Both the position numbers and the translations under genes were made by a program. A stretch of 41,778 bases of DNA from Massilia cavernae (GTDB lineage Bacteria > Pseudomonadota > Gammaproteobacteria > Burkholderiales > Burkholderiaceae_D). A model generated the notes under the pieces. It was given only the letters and a program-made list of their open reading frames with translations, was not told the DNA's origin and searched no databases. The stretch lies in assembly GCF_003590855.1 (NCBI RefSeq), contig NZ_QYUP01000068.1:1-41778 (forward strand), read 5' to 3'. Within the stretch, counting starts at the first letter, position 1; each line of letters begins with the position of its first letter. Positions 20,114-30,235 of the stretch are shown here, piece by piece.

Positions 20114-20674
20114 ATGACTATCGCTGACGTTAAGAAAAGCGCGCAAGACCGCATGAACAAGTCGATCGAGACCCTCAGGGCCGACCTGGCCAAGGTCCGC
20201 ACCGGCCGCGCCCACACCGGCATCCTCGACCACATCACGGTCGAATACTACGGTTCGCCGACCGCGCTGACCCAGGTCGCCAACCTGACCCTGATCGACG
20301 CCCGCACCATCGGCGTGGCCCCGTTCGAAAAGAAGATGCTGAGCACCATCGAAAAGGCGATCCGCGACTCCGACCTGGGCCTGAACCCATCGTCGCAGGG
20401 CGACATGATCCGCGTGCCGACGCCTGCGCTGACCGAAGAGCGCCGCAAGGAGATGGTCAAGCTGTGCAAGGGCGAAGCCGAAGACGCCAAGATCGCAGTG
20501 CGCAACATCCGCCGCGACGCCAACGAATCGCTGAAGAAGCTGGTCAAGGACAAGGCCATCTCGGAAGACGACGAGCGCCGCGCATCGGACGAAGTCCAGA
20601 AGCTGACCGACAAGTTCGTGGTCGACATCGACAAGCTGGTCGCCGAAAAAGAGAAAGAAGTCCTGACGGTATAA
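20114..20674 (+). CDS. frr: Ribosome recycling factor
   Basis: RRF splits post-termination ribosomes together with EF-G. The 186-residue length and sequence match the family throughout: [18 protein letters not shown] near 18-35, [16 protein letters not shown] near 46, and the helical C-terminal [19 protein letters not shown] at 20114 follows AGGAGAGCAGCAT. It is followed by a REP-like terminator-shaped repeat rather than running straight into uppS. Confidence 0.98.
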   Translation: MTIADVKKSAQDRMNKSIETLRADLAKVRTGRAHTGILDHITVEYYGSPTALTQVANLTLIDARTIGVAPFEKKMLSTIEKAIRDSDLGLNPSSQGDMIRVPTPALTEERRKEMVKLCKGEAEDAKIAVRNIRRDANESLKKLVKDKAISEDDERRASDEVQKLTDKFVVDIDKLVAEKEKEVLTV

Positions 20675-20719
20675 TATTGCGGGTTTGGCGGTTCTGACAA
20701 CACGCGGGATAAAAAAACC

Positions 20720-20815
20720 CGTAGGGCGGATAAGCGTAGCGCATCCGCCGAATTGGACGAGCCGCCATCAAAGCATGCACGGCGGATGCGCCCCAAGGGG
20801 CTTATCCGCCCTACG
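20720..20815 (+). repeat. REP-like inverted repeat between frr and uppS
   Basis: CGTAGGGCGGATAAG (from 20720) pairs with CTTATCCGCCCTACG (to 20815), with an inner pair GCGCATCCGCCG / CGGCGGATGCGC. Runs of A before it and T5 after it (20816-20820) give it terminator geometry. The outer arms recur in the repeats at 8711-8822 and 17120-17275. Confidence 0.85.
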
Positions 20816-20833
20816 TTTTTATAGTCAGGATCT

Positions 20834-21592
20834 ATGATTTTCAAGAGTTCGACGACAGCCGTCCCGGAAGTGGCCAAAGTGCCGCGCCACGTTGCCATCA
20901 TCATGGATGGCAACGGCCGCTGGGCGACCAAACGTTTCATGCCGCGCGTCGCCGGCCACGTCAAGGGCGTCGAAGCCGTCCGCAACATCGTGGAAGCCTG
21001 CGCGCTGCGCGGCATCGAGTACCTGACCCTGTTCGCCTTCTCGTCCGAGAACTGGCGCCGTCCCGAAGAAGAAGTGTCGCTGCTGATGCGCCTGTTCGTG
21101 ACCGCGCTGGAGCGCGAAGTGTCCAAGATGCACGCGAATAACATCCGCCTGAAAGTCGTGGGCGACCTGTCGCGCTTCGACGCCAAGCTGCAGGAAATGA
21201 TCGCCGCGGCCGAACGCCGCACCGCCAACAACACCCGCCTGACCGTCACCGTGTGCGCCAACTACGGCGGCCGCTGGGACATCATGCAGGCCACCGGCAA
21301 GATGGTCGCGGCCCACCCGGGCGCCACCGAATTCACCGAAGAGCAGCTGGCCGAGCACCTGGCCATGGCCTACGCGCCCGAGCCCGACCTGTTCATCCGC
21401 ACCGGCGGCGAGGAACGCATCTCCAACTTCCTGCTCTGGCAGCTCGCCTATTCGGAGCTGTACTTCACCGACACCTACTGGCCCGACTTCAACGTCGCCG
21501 CGCTGGATAGCGCCATCGAATCCTATCAGTCGCGCGAACGCCGCTTCGGCCGCACCGGCGACCAGGTAGCGGGAGAGGCCGAGCCATGCTGA
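20834..21592 (+). CDS. uppS: Undecaprenyl diphosphate synthase
   Basis: This cis-prenyltransferase makes the C55 lipid carrier for peptidoglycan and O-antigen. The 252-residue protein carries the signature [16 protein letters not shown] with catalytic Asp25, [12 protein letters not shown] near 73, the acceptor region [17 protein letters not shown] near 193, and [13 protein letters not shown] FTDTYWPDF. It starts 14 bases beyond the T-run of the frr-uppS inverted repeat and overlaps cdsA by 7 bases, so it begins a tightly packed run that extends to rseP. Confidence 0.97.
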   Translation: MIFKSSTTAVPEVAKVPRHVAIIMDGNGRWATKRFMPRVAGHVKGVEAVRNIVEACALRGIEYLTLFAFSSENWRRPEEEVSLLMRLFVTALEREVSKMHANNIRLKVVGDLSRFDAKLQEMIAAAERRTANNTRLTVTVCANYGGRWDIMQATGKMVAAHPGATEFTEEQLAEHLAMAYAPEPDLFIRTGGEERISNFLLWQLAYSELYFTDTYWPDFNVAALDSAIESYQSRERRFGRTGDQVAGEAEPC

Positions 21593-22416
21593 AAACCCGG
21601 ATCATCACCGCCGTCGTGCTGCTGGCCGTGCTGCTGGCCGTCCTGTTCGGCGGCTACTATCCGGCATTCGCGGCCGTGCTGCTGCTGTTCCTGGGCGCGA
21701 CCATCATGGAAGCCTTCCAGCTGTTCGGCTCCTCGCGCAAGCAGGCCGTCGTCATCGCGCTGTTCTGGGTGGCGGCATTTGCCTACACCTTCATGATGCG
21801 CGCCAACTCCTCGCTGCAGTTCTGGTTTGCGCTGTCGGTGGCTATCTGGCTGGTGCGCTTCGTGCCGGCGCTGGGCCACGGCCTGCCGCCGCCGATCGGC
21901 CTGCGCAACACGCTGCTGGGCACCGTCTACGGCCTGGCCATCGTCGGCTGCTTCGCCGCCATCGCCATGTTCTTCAGCGTGTCGGCTGTCTACCTGCTGT
22001 CCGTGATGGCGCTGGTCTGGGTGGCCGACATCGGCGCCTACTTCTCGGGCAAGGCCTTCGGCAAGCGCAAGCTGGCGCCGTCGATCTCGCCGGGCAAATC
22101 GTGGGAAGGCGCCATCGGCGGCGGCATCGCCGTCCTGCTGTTCGGCGCCGCGCTGATCCTGTCGGGCGACCCGATGGTGGCCGACACCTTCGTGGTCAAG
22201 CTGCATGCATCCAAGGGCTGGCTGGCCACCATGGCCATCCTGGCCGTGATCGTCGCCGCCAGCATCGTCGGCGACCTGTTCGAATCCATGCTCAAGCGCC
22301 GCGCCGGCGTCAAGGACAGCAGCAAGCTGCTGCCCGGCCACGGCGGGGTGCTGGACCGTATCGATGCCCTGGTGCCGGTGCTGCCGTTCGCGGCGCTGAT
22401 TCACGCCTGGCTCTGA
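21586..22416 (+). CDS. cdsA: Phosphatidate cytidylyltransferase
   Basis: CdsA makes CDP-diacylglycerol, the precursor of all phospholipids. The 276-residue integral membrane protein has about eight hydrophobic helices. The family signature is complete at the C-terminus: [20 protein letters not shown] followed by [15 protein letters not shown], which holds the metal-binding Asp residues. The start overlaps uppS by 7 bases and the stop is 10 bases before dxr. Confidence 0.96.
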   Translation: MLKTRIITAVVLLAVLLAVLFGGYYPAFAAVLLLFLGATIMEAFQLFGSSRKQAVVIALFWVAAFAYTFMMRANSSLQFWFALSVAIWLVRFVPALGHGLPPPIGLRNTLLGTVYGLAIVGCFAAIAMFFSVSAVYLLSVMALVWVADIGAYFSGKAFGKRKLAPSISPGKSWEGAIGGGIAVLLFGAALILSGDPMVADTFVVKLHASKGWLATMAILAVIVAASIVGDLFESMLKRRAGVKDSSKLLPGHGGVLDRIDALVPVLPFAALIHAWL

Positions 22417-22426
22417 AAGACGCAGT

Positions 22427-23608
22427 ATGCAACGTATAACCATCCTGGGCGCGACCGGGTCGATCGGCGTTTCCACCCTCGACGTGCTGGCCCGCCATCC
22501 CGATAAATACAAGGTGTACGCGCTGACGGCGCACAGCCGCGTCGACGAACTGGCCGCCCAGTGCGAACAGTTCCGTCCCGCGCGCGCCGTGGTCGGCACC
22601 GCCGCCGCCGCCGACCAGCTGTCCGCGCTGCTGCGCGCCAAAGGCCTGCGCACCGAAGTCGAATTCGGCGAAGCCGCCCTTTGCGCGGTGGCCGCAAGCG
22701 CCGACACCGACACCGTGATGGCCGCCATCGTCGGCGCCGCCGGCCTGGCGCCTACCTTGGCCGCCGCCCGCGCCGGCAAGAAGATCCTGCTGGCGAACAA
22801 GGAAGCGCTGGTGATGTCCGGCCAGCTGTTCATGGACGCCGTCCACGAAAGCAGGGCGACCCTGCTGCCGATCGACAGCGAACACAATGCGATCTTCCAG
22901 TCGCTGCCGCAGTCGTACGCCCGTTCGCCGAAGGGCGCCGGCGTGGCCAAGATCCTGCTGACCGCATCCGGCGGGCCGTTCCTGGCGCGCGCCGTCGAGA
23001 CCCTCGACGCCGTCACGCCCGAGCAGGCCTGCAAGCATCCGAACTGGGTCATGGGCCGCAAGATATCGGTCGACTCGGCGACCATGATGAACAAGGGCCT
23101 CGAAGTGATCGAGGCGCACTGGCTGTTCGGCGCGCCCGCCAGCCAGATCGAAGTCGTGATCCACCCGCAAAGCGTGATCCACTCGATGGTGTCCTACGTC
23201 GACGGTTCGGTCATCGCGGAACTGGGCCACCCAGACATGCGCACCCCGATCGCGCACGCGCTGGCCTTCCCGGAGCGGATCGAATCGGGAGTAGGGCAGT
23301 TGGACCTCACCGCCATCGGCACGCTGCAGTTCGAAAAGCCCGACTACAAGCGCTTCCCGTGCCTGGCGCTGGCCTTCGAGGCGCTCGAAGCCGGCGGCAC
23401 CGCGCCCGCGCTGCTGAACGCCGCCAACGAAGTGGCGGTGCAGGCCTTCCTCGAACACCGCATCGGTTTCCGCGACATCGACCGCGTGATCGCGCGCGTC
23501 ATGCATGAGAACGACCACGGCGCGGCCAGCAGCATCGAGGCCGTGATGGCCCAGGATGCGCGCGCCCGCGGTGCGGCCGAAGCAATCGTCGCAGGCACAA
23601 GGCAATGA
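22427..23608 (+). CDS. dxr: 1-deoxy-D-xylulose 5-phosphate reductoisomerase
   Basis: Dxr converts DXP to MEP with NADPH, the committed step of the non-mevalonate isoprenoid pathway that feeds UppS. The 393-residue length is normal. The N-terminal NADPH-binding motif is [15 protein letters not shown]; the metal and substrate segment is [13 protein letters not shown] near 145, with the GGPFL flexible loop near 185 and the substrate motif NPNWVMG-like [20 protein letters not shown] near 205-225. The stop overlaps the rseP start by ATGA. Confidence 0.97.
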   Translation: MQRITILGATGSIGVSTLDVLARHPDKYKVYALTAHSRVDELAAQCEQFRPARAVVGTAAAADQLSALLRAKGLRTEVEFGEAALCAVAASADTDTVMAAIVGAAGLAPTLAAARAGKKILLANKEALVMSGQLFMDAVHESRATLLPIDSEHNAIFQSLPQSYARSPKGAGVAKILLTASGGPFLARAVETLDAVTPEQACKHPNWVMGRKISVDSATMMNKGLEVIEAHWLFGAPASQIEVVIHPQSVIHSMVSYVDGSVIAELGHPDMRTPIAHALAFPERIESGVGQLDLTAIGTLQFEKPDYKRFPCLALAFEALEAGGTAPALLNAANEVAVQAFLEHRIGFRDIDRVIARVMHENDHGAASSIEAVMAQDARARGAAEAIVAGTRQ

Positions 23609-24945
23609 ACCTGATTACGACAGTGCTGGCATTCCTGCTTGCGCTGGGACCGCTGATCATCTTCCATGAACTCGGACATTACTTTGCCGCCCGCCTGTGC
23701 GGCGTGAAGGTGCTGCGCTTCTCGGTCGGCATGGGCAAGGTGGTGTGGTCGCGCCGTTTCGGCCGCGACCAGACCGAATGGGCGATCTCGGTGCTGCCGC
23801 TGGGCGGCTACGTCAAGATGCTCGACAGCCGCGATCCGGACGCGCCATCGCTCACGCCTGAAGACGAACAGCGCGAATTCACCCGCCAGAACGTCTGGCG
23901 CCGCATCGCCATCGTGGCCGCCGGTCCGTTCGCCAACTTCATCCTCGCCATCGTCCTGTTCGCCGGCCTGTTCATGTACGGCATCGCGGAGCCGACCACC
24001 CGCATCCGCCCGATGCCCGAGACCACGGCCGCATGGCAGGCCGGCCTGCGCGGAGGAGACCAGGTCACGGCCGTCAACGGCAAGGCGGTCGCCGGCTGGT
24101 CGGACCTGAACTGGGAAATCGTTTCGTCCGCCATCGACAAACGCGACGTGCGCCTGGAAGTAGAGCGCCAGTCGGTGGGCAGCCTCGACCTGGTGCTGCC
24201 GGCGTCAAGCTTCGAAGGCATGGACGCCGACGCCGACCTGCTTGGCGCGGTCGGCATCATGGTGGCGCGGCCGCTGCCGGTGCTGGGCAAGATCATGCCG
24301 GGCGGCGCCGCCGAACGCGCCGGCCTGCAAAGCGGCGACCTGGTGACATCGGTCGACGGCAAGCCGACCTCCGATGGCATTGTATTTATCGAGGCGGTGC
24401 GCGCCGCCGGCCAGCGCACGCTGGACGTGAAGGTCATGCGCGGCGGGCGCGAAGTCAGCGTGAAGGTCACGCCGGAGCGCGACGCCGCAACGGGTCACGG
24501 CCGCATCAAGGCCGAAGTGGCGCTGGCGCCGGACATGGTGAAGGTGGCATCCGGTCCGCTGGACTCGGTGTCCAAGGCCATGCGCAAGACCTGGGAAACC
24601 AGCGCGCTGACGGTCAAGATGATCGGCAAGATGATCACCGGCGAAGTCTCGCTGAAGAACGTCACCGGCCCGATCACGATTGCCGACTACGCGGGACAGA
24701 CCGCCCGCATTGGCGCGGTGAGCTTCCTGATCTTCGTCGCCTCCATCAGCATCAGTCTTGGAGTGATGAATCTGTTACCAATTCCGGTTCTGGATGGGGG
24801 CCTTTTGCTGTATTATTCGCTGGAAGTTTTGACCGGGCGCCCTTTGCCGGAGCGGATCGGTGCATATGCGCAGCGCCTCGGCGTGGCCATGCTGGTGATG
24901 CTGATGGTCTTAGCCGTCTTCAATGACGTAGCGCGGCTGCTGTAA
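23605..24945 (+). CDS. rseP: RIP metalloprotease RseP
   Basis: RseP cuts the anti-sigma factor RseA within the membrane in the sigma-E envelope stress cascade and clears signal peptides. The 446-residue protein has the zinc motif HELGH (His21, Glu22, His25) in the first membrane helix. Two periplasmic PDZ domains follow (about 110-200 and 215-300; [14 protein letters not shown] and [15 protein letters not shown]). The third zinc ligand is in [11 protein letters not shown] near the C-terminus. It overlaps dxr by 4 bases and precedes bamA by 63 bases, a conserved order. Confidence 0.96.
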   Translation: MNLITTVLAFLLALGPLIIFHELGHYFAARLCGVKVLRFSVGMGKVVWSRRFGRDQTEWAISVLPLGGYVKMLDSRDPDAPSLTPEDEQREFTRQNVWRRIAIVAAGPFANFILAIVLFAGLFMYGIAEPTTRIRPMPETTAAWQAGLRGGDQVTAVNGKAVAGWSDLNWEIVSSAIDKRDVRLEVERQSVGSLDLVLPASSFEGMDADADLLGAVGIMVARPLPVLGKIMPGGAAERAGLQSGDLVTSVDGKPTSDGIVFIEAVRAAGQRTLDVKVMRGGREVSVKVTPERDAATGHGRIKAEVALAPDMVKVASGPLDSVSKAMRKTWETSALTVKMIGKMITGEVSLKNVTGPITIADYAGQTARIGAVSFLIFVASISISLGVMNLLPIPVLDGGLLLYYSLEVLTGRPLPERIGAYAQRLGVAMLVMLMVLAVFNDVARLL

Positions 24946-25008
24946 AGCGTCGCACCTGCAGTCCCGACATATGTATTGTGCCTATTGATCGACCCATTAA
25001 TTTAGCCG

Positions 25009-27345
25009 ATGAAATTACAAACTGACCGTTTCGCCTTGCCCTCCTTTCGCCTTAGCCTGATCGGCGCCGCAGTCTTCGCGCTGTGCGCCGCACCTGCATT
25101 TGCCGTCAACCCGTTCGTGGTCAAGGACATTCGTGTCGAAGGGATTCAGCGCACCGAAGCCGGTACAGTTTTCAGCTATCTTCCTGTCCGCGTCGGCGAG
25201 ACCTTCGACGACGACAAGAGCATCGCCGCCATCAAGGCGCTGTATGCCACAGGGTTCTTCAAGGACGTGCGCCTGGAAGAGGAAAACGGCGTACTGGTCG
25301 TGCTGGTCGAAGAACGCCCGGCCATCGCCACGGTGGACTTCACCGGCGCCAAGGAATTCGAAAAGGACATGCTGCTCAAGGCGCTGAAGGAAATCGGCGT
25401 CGGCGAAGCGAAGATCTTCGACAAGGCATCGGTCGACCGCGCCGAGCAGGAGCTCAAGCGCCAGTACCTGTCGCACGGCCTGTACGGCGTCAAGATCACC
25501 ACCACCGTTACCCCGATCGAGCGTAACCGCGTCACCGTCATGTTCAACATCGACGAAGGCGAGGTCGCGCGCATCAAGCAGATCAACATCGTCGGCAACA
25601 AGACCTTCTCGGACAAGGAACTGCGCCAGCTGCTGCAGCTGAACACCAGCGGCTGGTTCACCTGGTACAGCAAGGCCGACCAGTATTCGAAGACCAAGCT
25701 GACCGGCGACATCGAAGCGATCAAGTCGTTCTACCTGAACCGCGGCTACCTCGAAGCCAATGTCGAATCGACCCAGGTGTCGATCACGCCGGACAAGAAG
25801 GATATCTACCTGACCATCAACATCACCGAAGGCGAGAAGTACACCGTCTCGGACGTCAAGGTGGCAGGCGAGATGTTCGGCCGCGACGACGAAATCAGGC
25901 AGCTGATCCAGCTGAAAAAAGGCGAGTCGTATTCGGGCGAGCTGCTCACCGCCAGCAACAAGATGATCTCGGACCGCATGGGCACCTTCGGTTATGCCTT
26001 CGCGAACGTCAACGCCGACCCGCAGATCGACCGCGAGAAGCGCGAAGTGGCCTTCACCTTCTTCGTCGACCCGGGCAAGCGCGCGTATGTACGTCATATG
26101 AACATCGCCGGCAACACCGTTACCCGCGATGAAGTCATCCGCCGCGAATTCCGCCAGTTCGAAGGCTCGTGGTACGACGCGAACAAGATCAAGATGTCGC
26201 GCGACCGCGTCGACCGCCTCGGCTACTTCAAGGAAGTCACCGTCGACACGCCGGAAGCGCAGGGTACCTCCGACCAGGTCGACGTCAACCTGACCGTGGT
26301 CGAAAAGCCGACCGGTAACTTCATGATCGGCGGCGCGTTCTCGCAGGCCGAGAAGTTCACCTTCACCGCGTCGATCCAGCAGGCCAACTTCGCAGGCTCG
26401 GGCAACACCGTCGGCCTCGAACTGAACACCAGCCGCTACCTGCGCACGATCGCGTTCTCGCACACCAACCCGTACTTTACCGACGACGGCGTATCGCGCT
26501 CGTTCGAACTGTACCTGCGCACGATGCGCCCGCCCGCACTGAACATCGGCAGCTACACGGTCAAGCAGACCGGCGGCCGCCTGTCGTTCGGCGTGCCGTT
26601 CTCGGAATACGATACCGTCTACTTCGGCGCCGGCCTGGAACGCACCGCGATCGAAACCGACGTCACCAGCCCGACCCGCTTCAAGGAATACGTGCGCGAC
26701 TTCGGCGGCGTGCCTAGCGGCGTCGGCACCGCGACCACCAACGCCTTGCCGCTGACGGCGGCGTGGGGCCGCGACAGCCGCGACAGCGCGATCACCCCGA
26801 CCGTCGGCCGCTACCAGCGCGCCAACCTCGAGGTCGACCTGTTCGGCGACGCCAAGTACTACCGCGCCGTCTACGAGCAGCAGTGGTACAAGCCGCTGAC
26901 CCGCATGATCACCCTGGCGCTGAAGGGCGAACTCGATTACGGCCACGGCCTGCGCGGTAACAAGTTCCCGGTATTTAAGAACTTCTACGCCGGCGGCATC
27001 GGCTCGGTACGCGGCTACGTCAGCTCTTCGCTGGGTATCGTCGACCCGAACACCTTCGATGCGCTGGGCGGCGCGGTACGCGTGATCGGCAATGCCGAAC
27101 TGCAGATGCCTTTCCCCGGCGGCGGTCCTGACCGCAGCCTGCGCTGGTTCGGCTTCCTCGACGCCGGCCAGATCTACCAGGAAGGCCAGGCGATTCGCGC
27201 CAACGAGCTGCGCTTCTCGACTGGCCTGGGTATCAGCTGGATTTCGCCGGTCGGTCCGCTCAAGTTGAGTTATGCTAAGCCTTTGAACGCAAAACCAGGC
27301 GATCGTCTCGAGCGATTCCAGTTCCAGATGGGGACCGGTTTCTGA
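25009..27345 (+). CDS. bamA: Outer membrane protein assembly factor BamA
   Basis: BamA is the core of the BAM machine that inserts beta-barrel proteins into the outer membrane. The 778-residue precursor has a signal peptide (cleavage near 32, AFA), five POTRA repeats over about 34-440 (the first begins FVVKDIRVEGIQRTEAGTVF), and a 16-strand barrel from about 450. The conserved loop 6 motif GSVRGY and the terminal aromatic Phe needed for BAM recognition are present. No signal-peptide lipobox is seen. The 31-base gap to skp suggests co-transcription. Confidence 0.98.
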   Translation: MKLQTDRFALPSFRLSLIGAAVFALCAAPAFAVNPFVVKDIRVEGIQRTEAGTVFSYLPVRVGETFDDDKSIAAIKALYATGFFKDVRLEEENGVLVVLVEERPAIATVDFTGAKEFEKDMLLKALKEIGVGEAKIFDKASVDRAEQELKRQYLSHGLYGVKITTTVTPIERNRVTVMFNIDEGEVARIKQINIVGNKTFSDKELRQLLQLNTSGWFTWYSKADQYSKTKLTGDIEAIKSFYLNRGYLEANVESTQVSITPDKKDIYLTINITEGEKYTVSDVKVAGEMFGRDDEIRQLIQLKKGESYSGELLTASNKMISDRMGTFGYAFANVNADPQIDREKREVAFTFFVDPGKRAYVRHMNIAGNTVTRDEVIRREFRQFEGSWYDANKIKMSRDRVDRLGYFKEVTVDTPEAQGTSDQVDVNLTVVEKPTGNFMIGGAFSQAEKFTFTASIQQANFAGSGNTVGLELNTSRYLRTIAFSHTNPYFTDDGVSRSFELYLRTMRPPALNIGSYTVKQTGGRLSFGVPFSEYDTVYFGAGLERTAIETDVTSPTRFKEYVRDFGGVPSGVGTATTNALPLTAAWGRDSRDSAITPTVGRYQRANLEVDLFGDAKYYRAVYEQQWYKPLTRMITLALKGELDYGHGLRGNKFPVFKNFYAGGIGSVRGYVSSSLGIVDPNTFDALGGAVRVIGNAELQMPFPGGGPDRSLRWFGFLDAGQIYQEGQAIRANELRFSTGLGISWISPVGPLKLSYAKPLNAKPGDRLERFQFQMGTGF

Positions 27346-27376
27346 TAGCGTCGTTTAAATCAAGATTGCGGAGAAC

Positions 27377-27898
27377 ATGTTGAAAACTGCCTTTACCTCA
27401 ATGTCGAAGCATCTGCTGCTGCTCGCGCTGGTCGCGGCGCCGGCGGTGCACGCGCAGGCGCAGTTGGCGGGCAGCCGCGTCGCCTACGTCGCGACCGAAC
27501 GCCTGATGACCGAGTCGAAGCTGGCCAAGGCTGCCGACGCGAAGATCGAATCCGAGTTTTCCAAGCGCGACAAATCGATCAACGAGCAGATCTCCAACGT
27601 GCGCGCGATGACCGAGAAGTTCGAGCAGGATGCGCCAAAGCTGTCGGACATCGACCGCACGCGCCGTACGCGTGAGCTGATCGACATGGAGAAGGACGTG
27701 CAGCGCAAGCAGCGCGAGTTCCGCGAGGACCTCATGCAGCGCAAGAACGAAGAGCGCGCCAACATCGCGCAGAAAGCCTTCAAGATCATCGAAGGGATCG
27801 CCGCGCAGGAGAACCTCGACGTCGTACTGTACGAAGCCGGCTGGCACAACCCGCGCATCGACATCACCGACAAGATCCTGAAGCAACTCGACAAATAA
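27377..27898 (+). CDS. skp: Periplasmic chaperone Skp/OmpH
   Basis: Skp holds unfolded outer-membrane proteins on their way to BamA. The 173-residue precursor has a signal peptide ending near residue 26 (AAPAVHAQA), then SRVAYVATERLM, the usual first strand, and a long charged coiled coil (about 60-130, KRDKSINEQISNVRAM ... QRKQREFREDLMQRK) that forms the tentacles. The C-terminal part closes the body domain. ATG at 27377 follows GCGGAG. It sits between bamA and lpxD as in most proteobacteria. Confidence 0.93.
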   Translation: MLKTAFTSMSKHLLLLALVAAPAVHAQAQLAGSRVAYVATERLMTESKLAKAADAKIESEFSKRDKSINEQISNVRAMTEKFEQDAPKLSDIDRTRRTRELIDMEKDVQRKQREFREDLMQRKNEERANIAQKAFKIIEGIAAQENLDVVLYEAGWHNPRIDITDKILKQLDK

Positions 27899-27916
27899 CA
27901 GAAACAGGAATACCAG

Positions 27917-28975
27917 ATGGGCACTCGACTGGGTGAATTGGTCGAACGCTTGGGAGGTGAGCTGGCGGGTGACCCGAATATCGAAGTCACGGGCATCGCG
28001 CCGCTGGCCGATGCGGGCGCTTCGCACATCAGCTTCCTAAGCAATAGCAAACTGCGCGCACAGGCCGCGCACAGCGGGGCCGCGGCCCTGATCCTCTCCC
28101 CCAACGACAGCGAGACGGTAGCCGCCACTTACACTGGCGCGCGCATCGTCACGAAGAATCCGTACGCCTATTTTGCGCGCGCGGCCCAGTACTTCGAGTC
28201 GCTGACGGCATTCGTGCCCGCCGCCGGCGTGCATCCGGCCGCCTTCGTGGACCCGGGCGCGACGGTCGACCCCAGCGCGCACATCGGGCCCAAGGCTACG
28301 GTGGAAGAGGGCGCCGTGATCGAAGCGGGCGCCGTCATCGGCGCCGGCTGCTTTGTCGGCCGCGGCGCCTTCATCGGCGCGGACACGAAGCTGTTCGCCA
28401 ACGTGACCTTCCATGCAGGCTGCCGCATCGGCAAGCGCGGCATCATCCACTCGGGCGCCGTGATCGGCACCGATGGATTCGGCTTCGCCAACGAGGGTGG
28501 CGTGTACATCAAGATTCCACAGACCGGCCGCGTGGTGATCGGCGACGACGTCGACATCGGCGCCAACACCACCATCGACCGCGGTGCGCTGGCCGATACC
28601 ATCATCGAAGACGGCGTCAAGCTGGACAACCAGATCCAGATCGGCCACAACTGCCACATCGGCGCGCACACGGCGATGGCCGGCTGCGTCGGCGTGGCTG
28701 GCAGCGCGAAGATCGGCAAGTACTGCACCTTCGGCGGCGCAGCCATGGTGCTTGGTCACATTACGATCGCCGACCACGTGCACATCTCGTCGGCCAGCAT
28801 GGTATCGCGCTCGATTTCGGAGCCGGGCCAGTACACCGGCTTCTACCCGCTGGCCAAGAACGCGGACTGGGAAAAAACCGCGGTGATCGTCCGCAACCTG
28901 GATACGATGCGCGACAAGATCCGCGCCCTCGAAAAACAACTAAAAACCATCTCGGAACAACATGACCAATCCTGA
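27917..28975 (+). CDS. lpxD: UDP-3-O-(3-hydroxyacyl)glucosamine N-acyltransferase
   Basis: LpxD adds the second acyl chain in lipid A synthesis. The 352-residue protein has an N-terminal uridine-binding domain (residues ~1-100) and then a left-handed beta-helix of hexapeptide repeats from about 100 to 320 (for example [22 protein letters not shown]). The catalytic His lies in the [18 protein letters not shown] segment. A C-terminal helix that binds ACP follows ([15 protein letters not shown]). Its 3' end overlaps fabZ by 14 bases. Confidence 0.97.
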   Translation: MGTRLGELVERLGGELAGDPNIEVTGIAPLADAGASHISFLSNSKLRAQAAHSGAAALILSPNDSETVAATYTGARIVTKNPYAYFARAAQYFESLTAFVPAAGVHPAAFVDPGATVDPSAHIGPKATVEEGAVIEAGAVIGAGCFVGRGAFIGADTKLFANVTFHAGCRIGKRGIIHSGAVIGTDGFGFANEGGVYIKIPQTGRVVIGDDVDIGANTTIDRGALADTIIEDGVKLDNQIQIGHNCHIGAHTAMAGCVGVAGSAKIGKYCTFGGAAMVLGHITIADHVHISSASMVSRSISEPGQYTGFYPLAKNADWEKTAVIVRNLDTMRDKIRALEKQLKTISEQHDQS

Positions 28976-29447
28976 AAACAAGACCCTCGACATCTGCCAG
29001 ATCAAGGCCTTGCTGCCGCACCGCTATCCGCTGCTGCTGGTCGACCGCGTGCTGACCTGGGAAGCGAACAAGTCGATCACCGCGATCAAGAACGTCACCG
29101 TCAACGAAGAATTCTTCAACGGCCATTTCCCGCACAAGCCGGTCATGCCGGGCGTGCTGATGATCGAAGCGCTGGCGCAGACCGCCGCGCTGCTGTCCTT
29201 CCTGACCATGGGCGTCAAGCCGGACGAGAACTCGGTGGTTTATTTCGTGGGCATCGACAATGCGCGCTTCAAGCGGCCGGTGGGCCCTGGCGACCAGCTG
29301 AAGATGGACGTCGAGATCCTGCGCGTCTCGCGCGGCATCTGGAAATACAAGGCAGTGGGCAGCGTCGACGGCGCCGTGGCGCTCGAGGCTGAACTGATGT
29401 GCACCATTCGCGCCACCGACGACGCGAGCAAGCCAGCGGGGCAGTAA
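28962..29447 (+). CDS. fabZ: 3-hydroxyacyl-ACP dehydratase FabZ
   Basis: FabZ dehydrates 3-hydroxyacyl-ACP in fatty acid synthesis and competes with LpxA/LpxD for the same substrates, which explains its place in the lipid A cluster. The 161-residue hot-dog-fold protein has the catalytic His55 in [12 protein letters not shown] and Glu69 in LMIEALAQ. The start overlaps lpxD by 14 bases and the TAA stop shares one base with the lpxA ATG. Confidence 0.97.
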   Translation: MTNPENKTLDICQIKALLPHRYPLLLVDRVLTWEANKSITAIKNVTVNEEFFNGHFPHKPVMPGVLMIEALAQTAALLSFLTMGVKPDENSVVYFVGIDNARFKRPVGPGDQLKMDVEILRVSRGIWKYKAVGSVDGAVALEAELMCTIRATDDASKPAGQ

Positions 29448-30235
29448 TGAGCATGATTCACCCAACCGCCATCGTCGACCCGAAGGCGCAGCTCGACAGC
29501 ACCGTCGAAGTCGGCGCGTACTCGATCATCGGCCCCAACGTGCAGATCGGTGCGCGCACCGTGGTCGGCCCGCATGTGGTCATCGAAGGCCACACGACGA
29601 TCGGCGAAGACAACAAGTTCTTCCAGTTCTCGTCGATCGGCGCCGCGCCGCAGGACAAGAAGTGGGCGGGCGAACCGACCCGGCTTGAAGTCGGCCACCG
29701 CAACACCGTGCGCGAGTTCTGCACCTTCAACCTGGGCACCACCCAGGACAAGGGCGTCACCCGGCTTGGTAACGACAATTGGATATCGGCCTACGTGCAC
29801 CTGGCGCACGACTGCCAGGTCGGCAGCAACACGATCTTCTCGAACAACGCGCAGCTGGCGGGCCACGTGGAAGTGGGCGACTGGGCCATCCTGTCCGGCT
29901 ACGCCGGCGTCCACCAGTTCTGCAAGATCGGCGCGCACGCCTTTGTCGGCATGTACACCAGCCTGACGCAGGACGTGCCGCCGTTCGTGCTGGTGTCGGG
30001 CAATCCGGCCGGCGCGCGCGGCGTCAACATCGAAGGCCTGAAGCGCCGCGGCTTTACCCGTCCGCAGATCGATGCGATCCGCGCGGCGTACAAGTCAATC
30101 TACCGCAACAACCTGACGCTGGACGAGGCCAAGGCGGCGCTCGCGCAGCAGCAGGCCGACGCGCCGGATGCGGCGCAACACATCGGCGCGATGCTGGACT
30201 TCCTGGGCAGCGCGACCCGTGGCATCGTCCGCTGA
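29447..30235 (+). CDS. lpxA: UDP-N-acetylglucosamine acyltransferase
   Basis: LpxA performs the first acylation of lipid A synthesis. I chose ATG 29447, which shares its first base with the last base of the fabZ stop; the protein (262 residues, [16 protein letters not shown]) matches the family length. It is mostly hexapeptide-repeat beta-helix, with the catalytic His in HLAHDCQVGSN (about residue 125) and the C-terminal helical region GLKRRGFTRPQIDAIRAAYK. A second ATG two codons on is an alternative start. It overlaps lpxB by 17 bases. Confidence 0.97.
   Translation: MSMIHPTAIVDPKAQLDSTVEVGAYSIIGPNVQIGARTVVGPHVVIEGHTTIGEDNKFFQFSSIGAAPQDKKWAGEPTRLEVGHRNTVREFCTFNLGTTQDKGVTRLGNDNWISAYVHLAHDCQVGSNTIFSNNAQLAGHVEVGDWAILSGYAGVHQFCKIGAHAFVGMYTSLTQDVPPFVLVSGNPAGARGVNIEGLKRRGFTRPQIDAIRAAYKSIYRNNLTLDEAKAALAQQQADAPDAAQHIGAMLDFLGSATRGIVR

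Noticed and set aside
8711..20815. CRISPR array
   Set aside because: The repeats are three dispersed palindromic elements, not regularly spaced units, and no cas genes are present.
25015..26946. 643-codon minus-strand ORF within bamA
   Set aside because: Antisense shadow of bamA, rich in Val/Asp/Arg/Gly with no domain.
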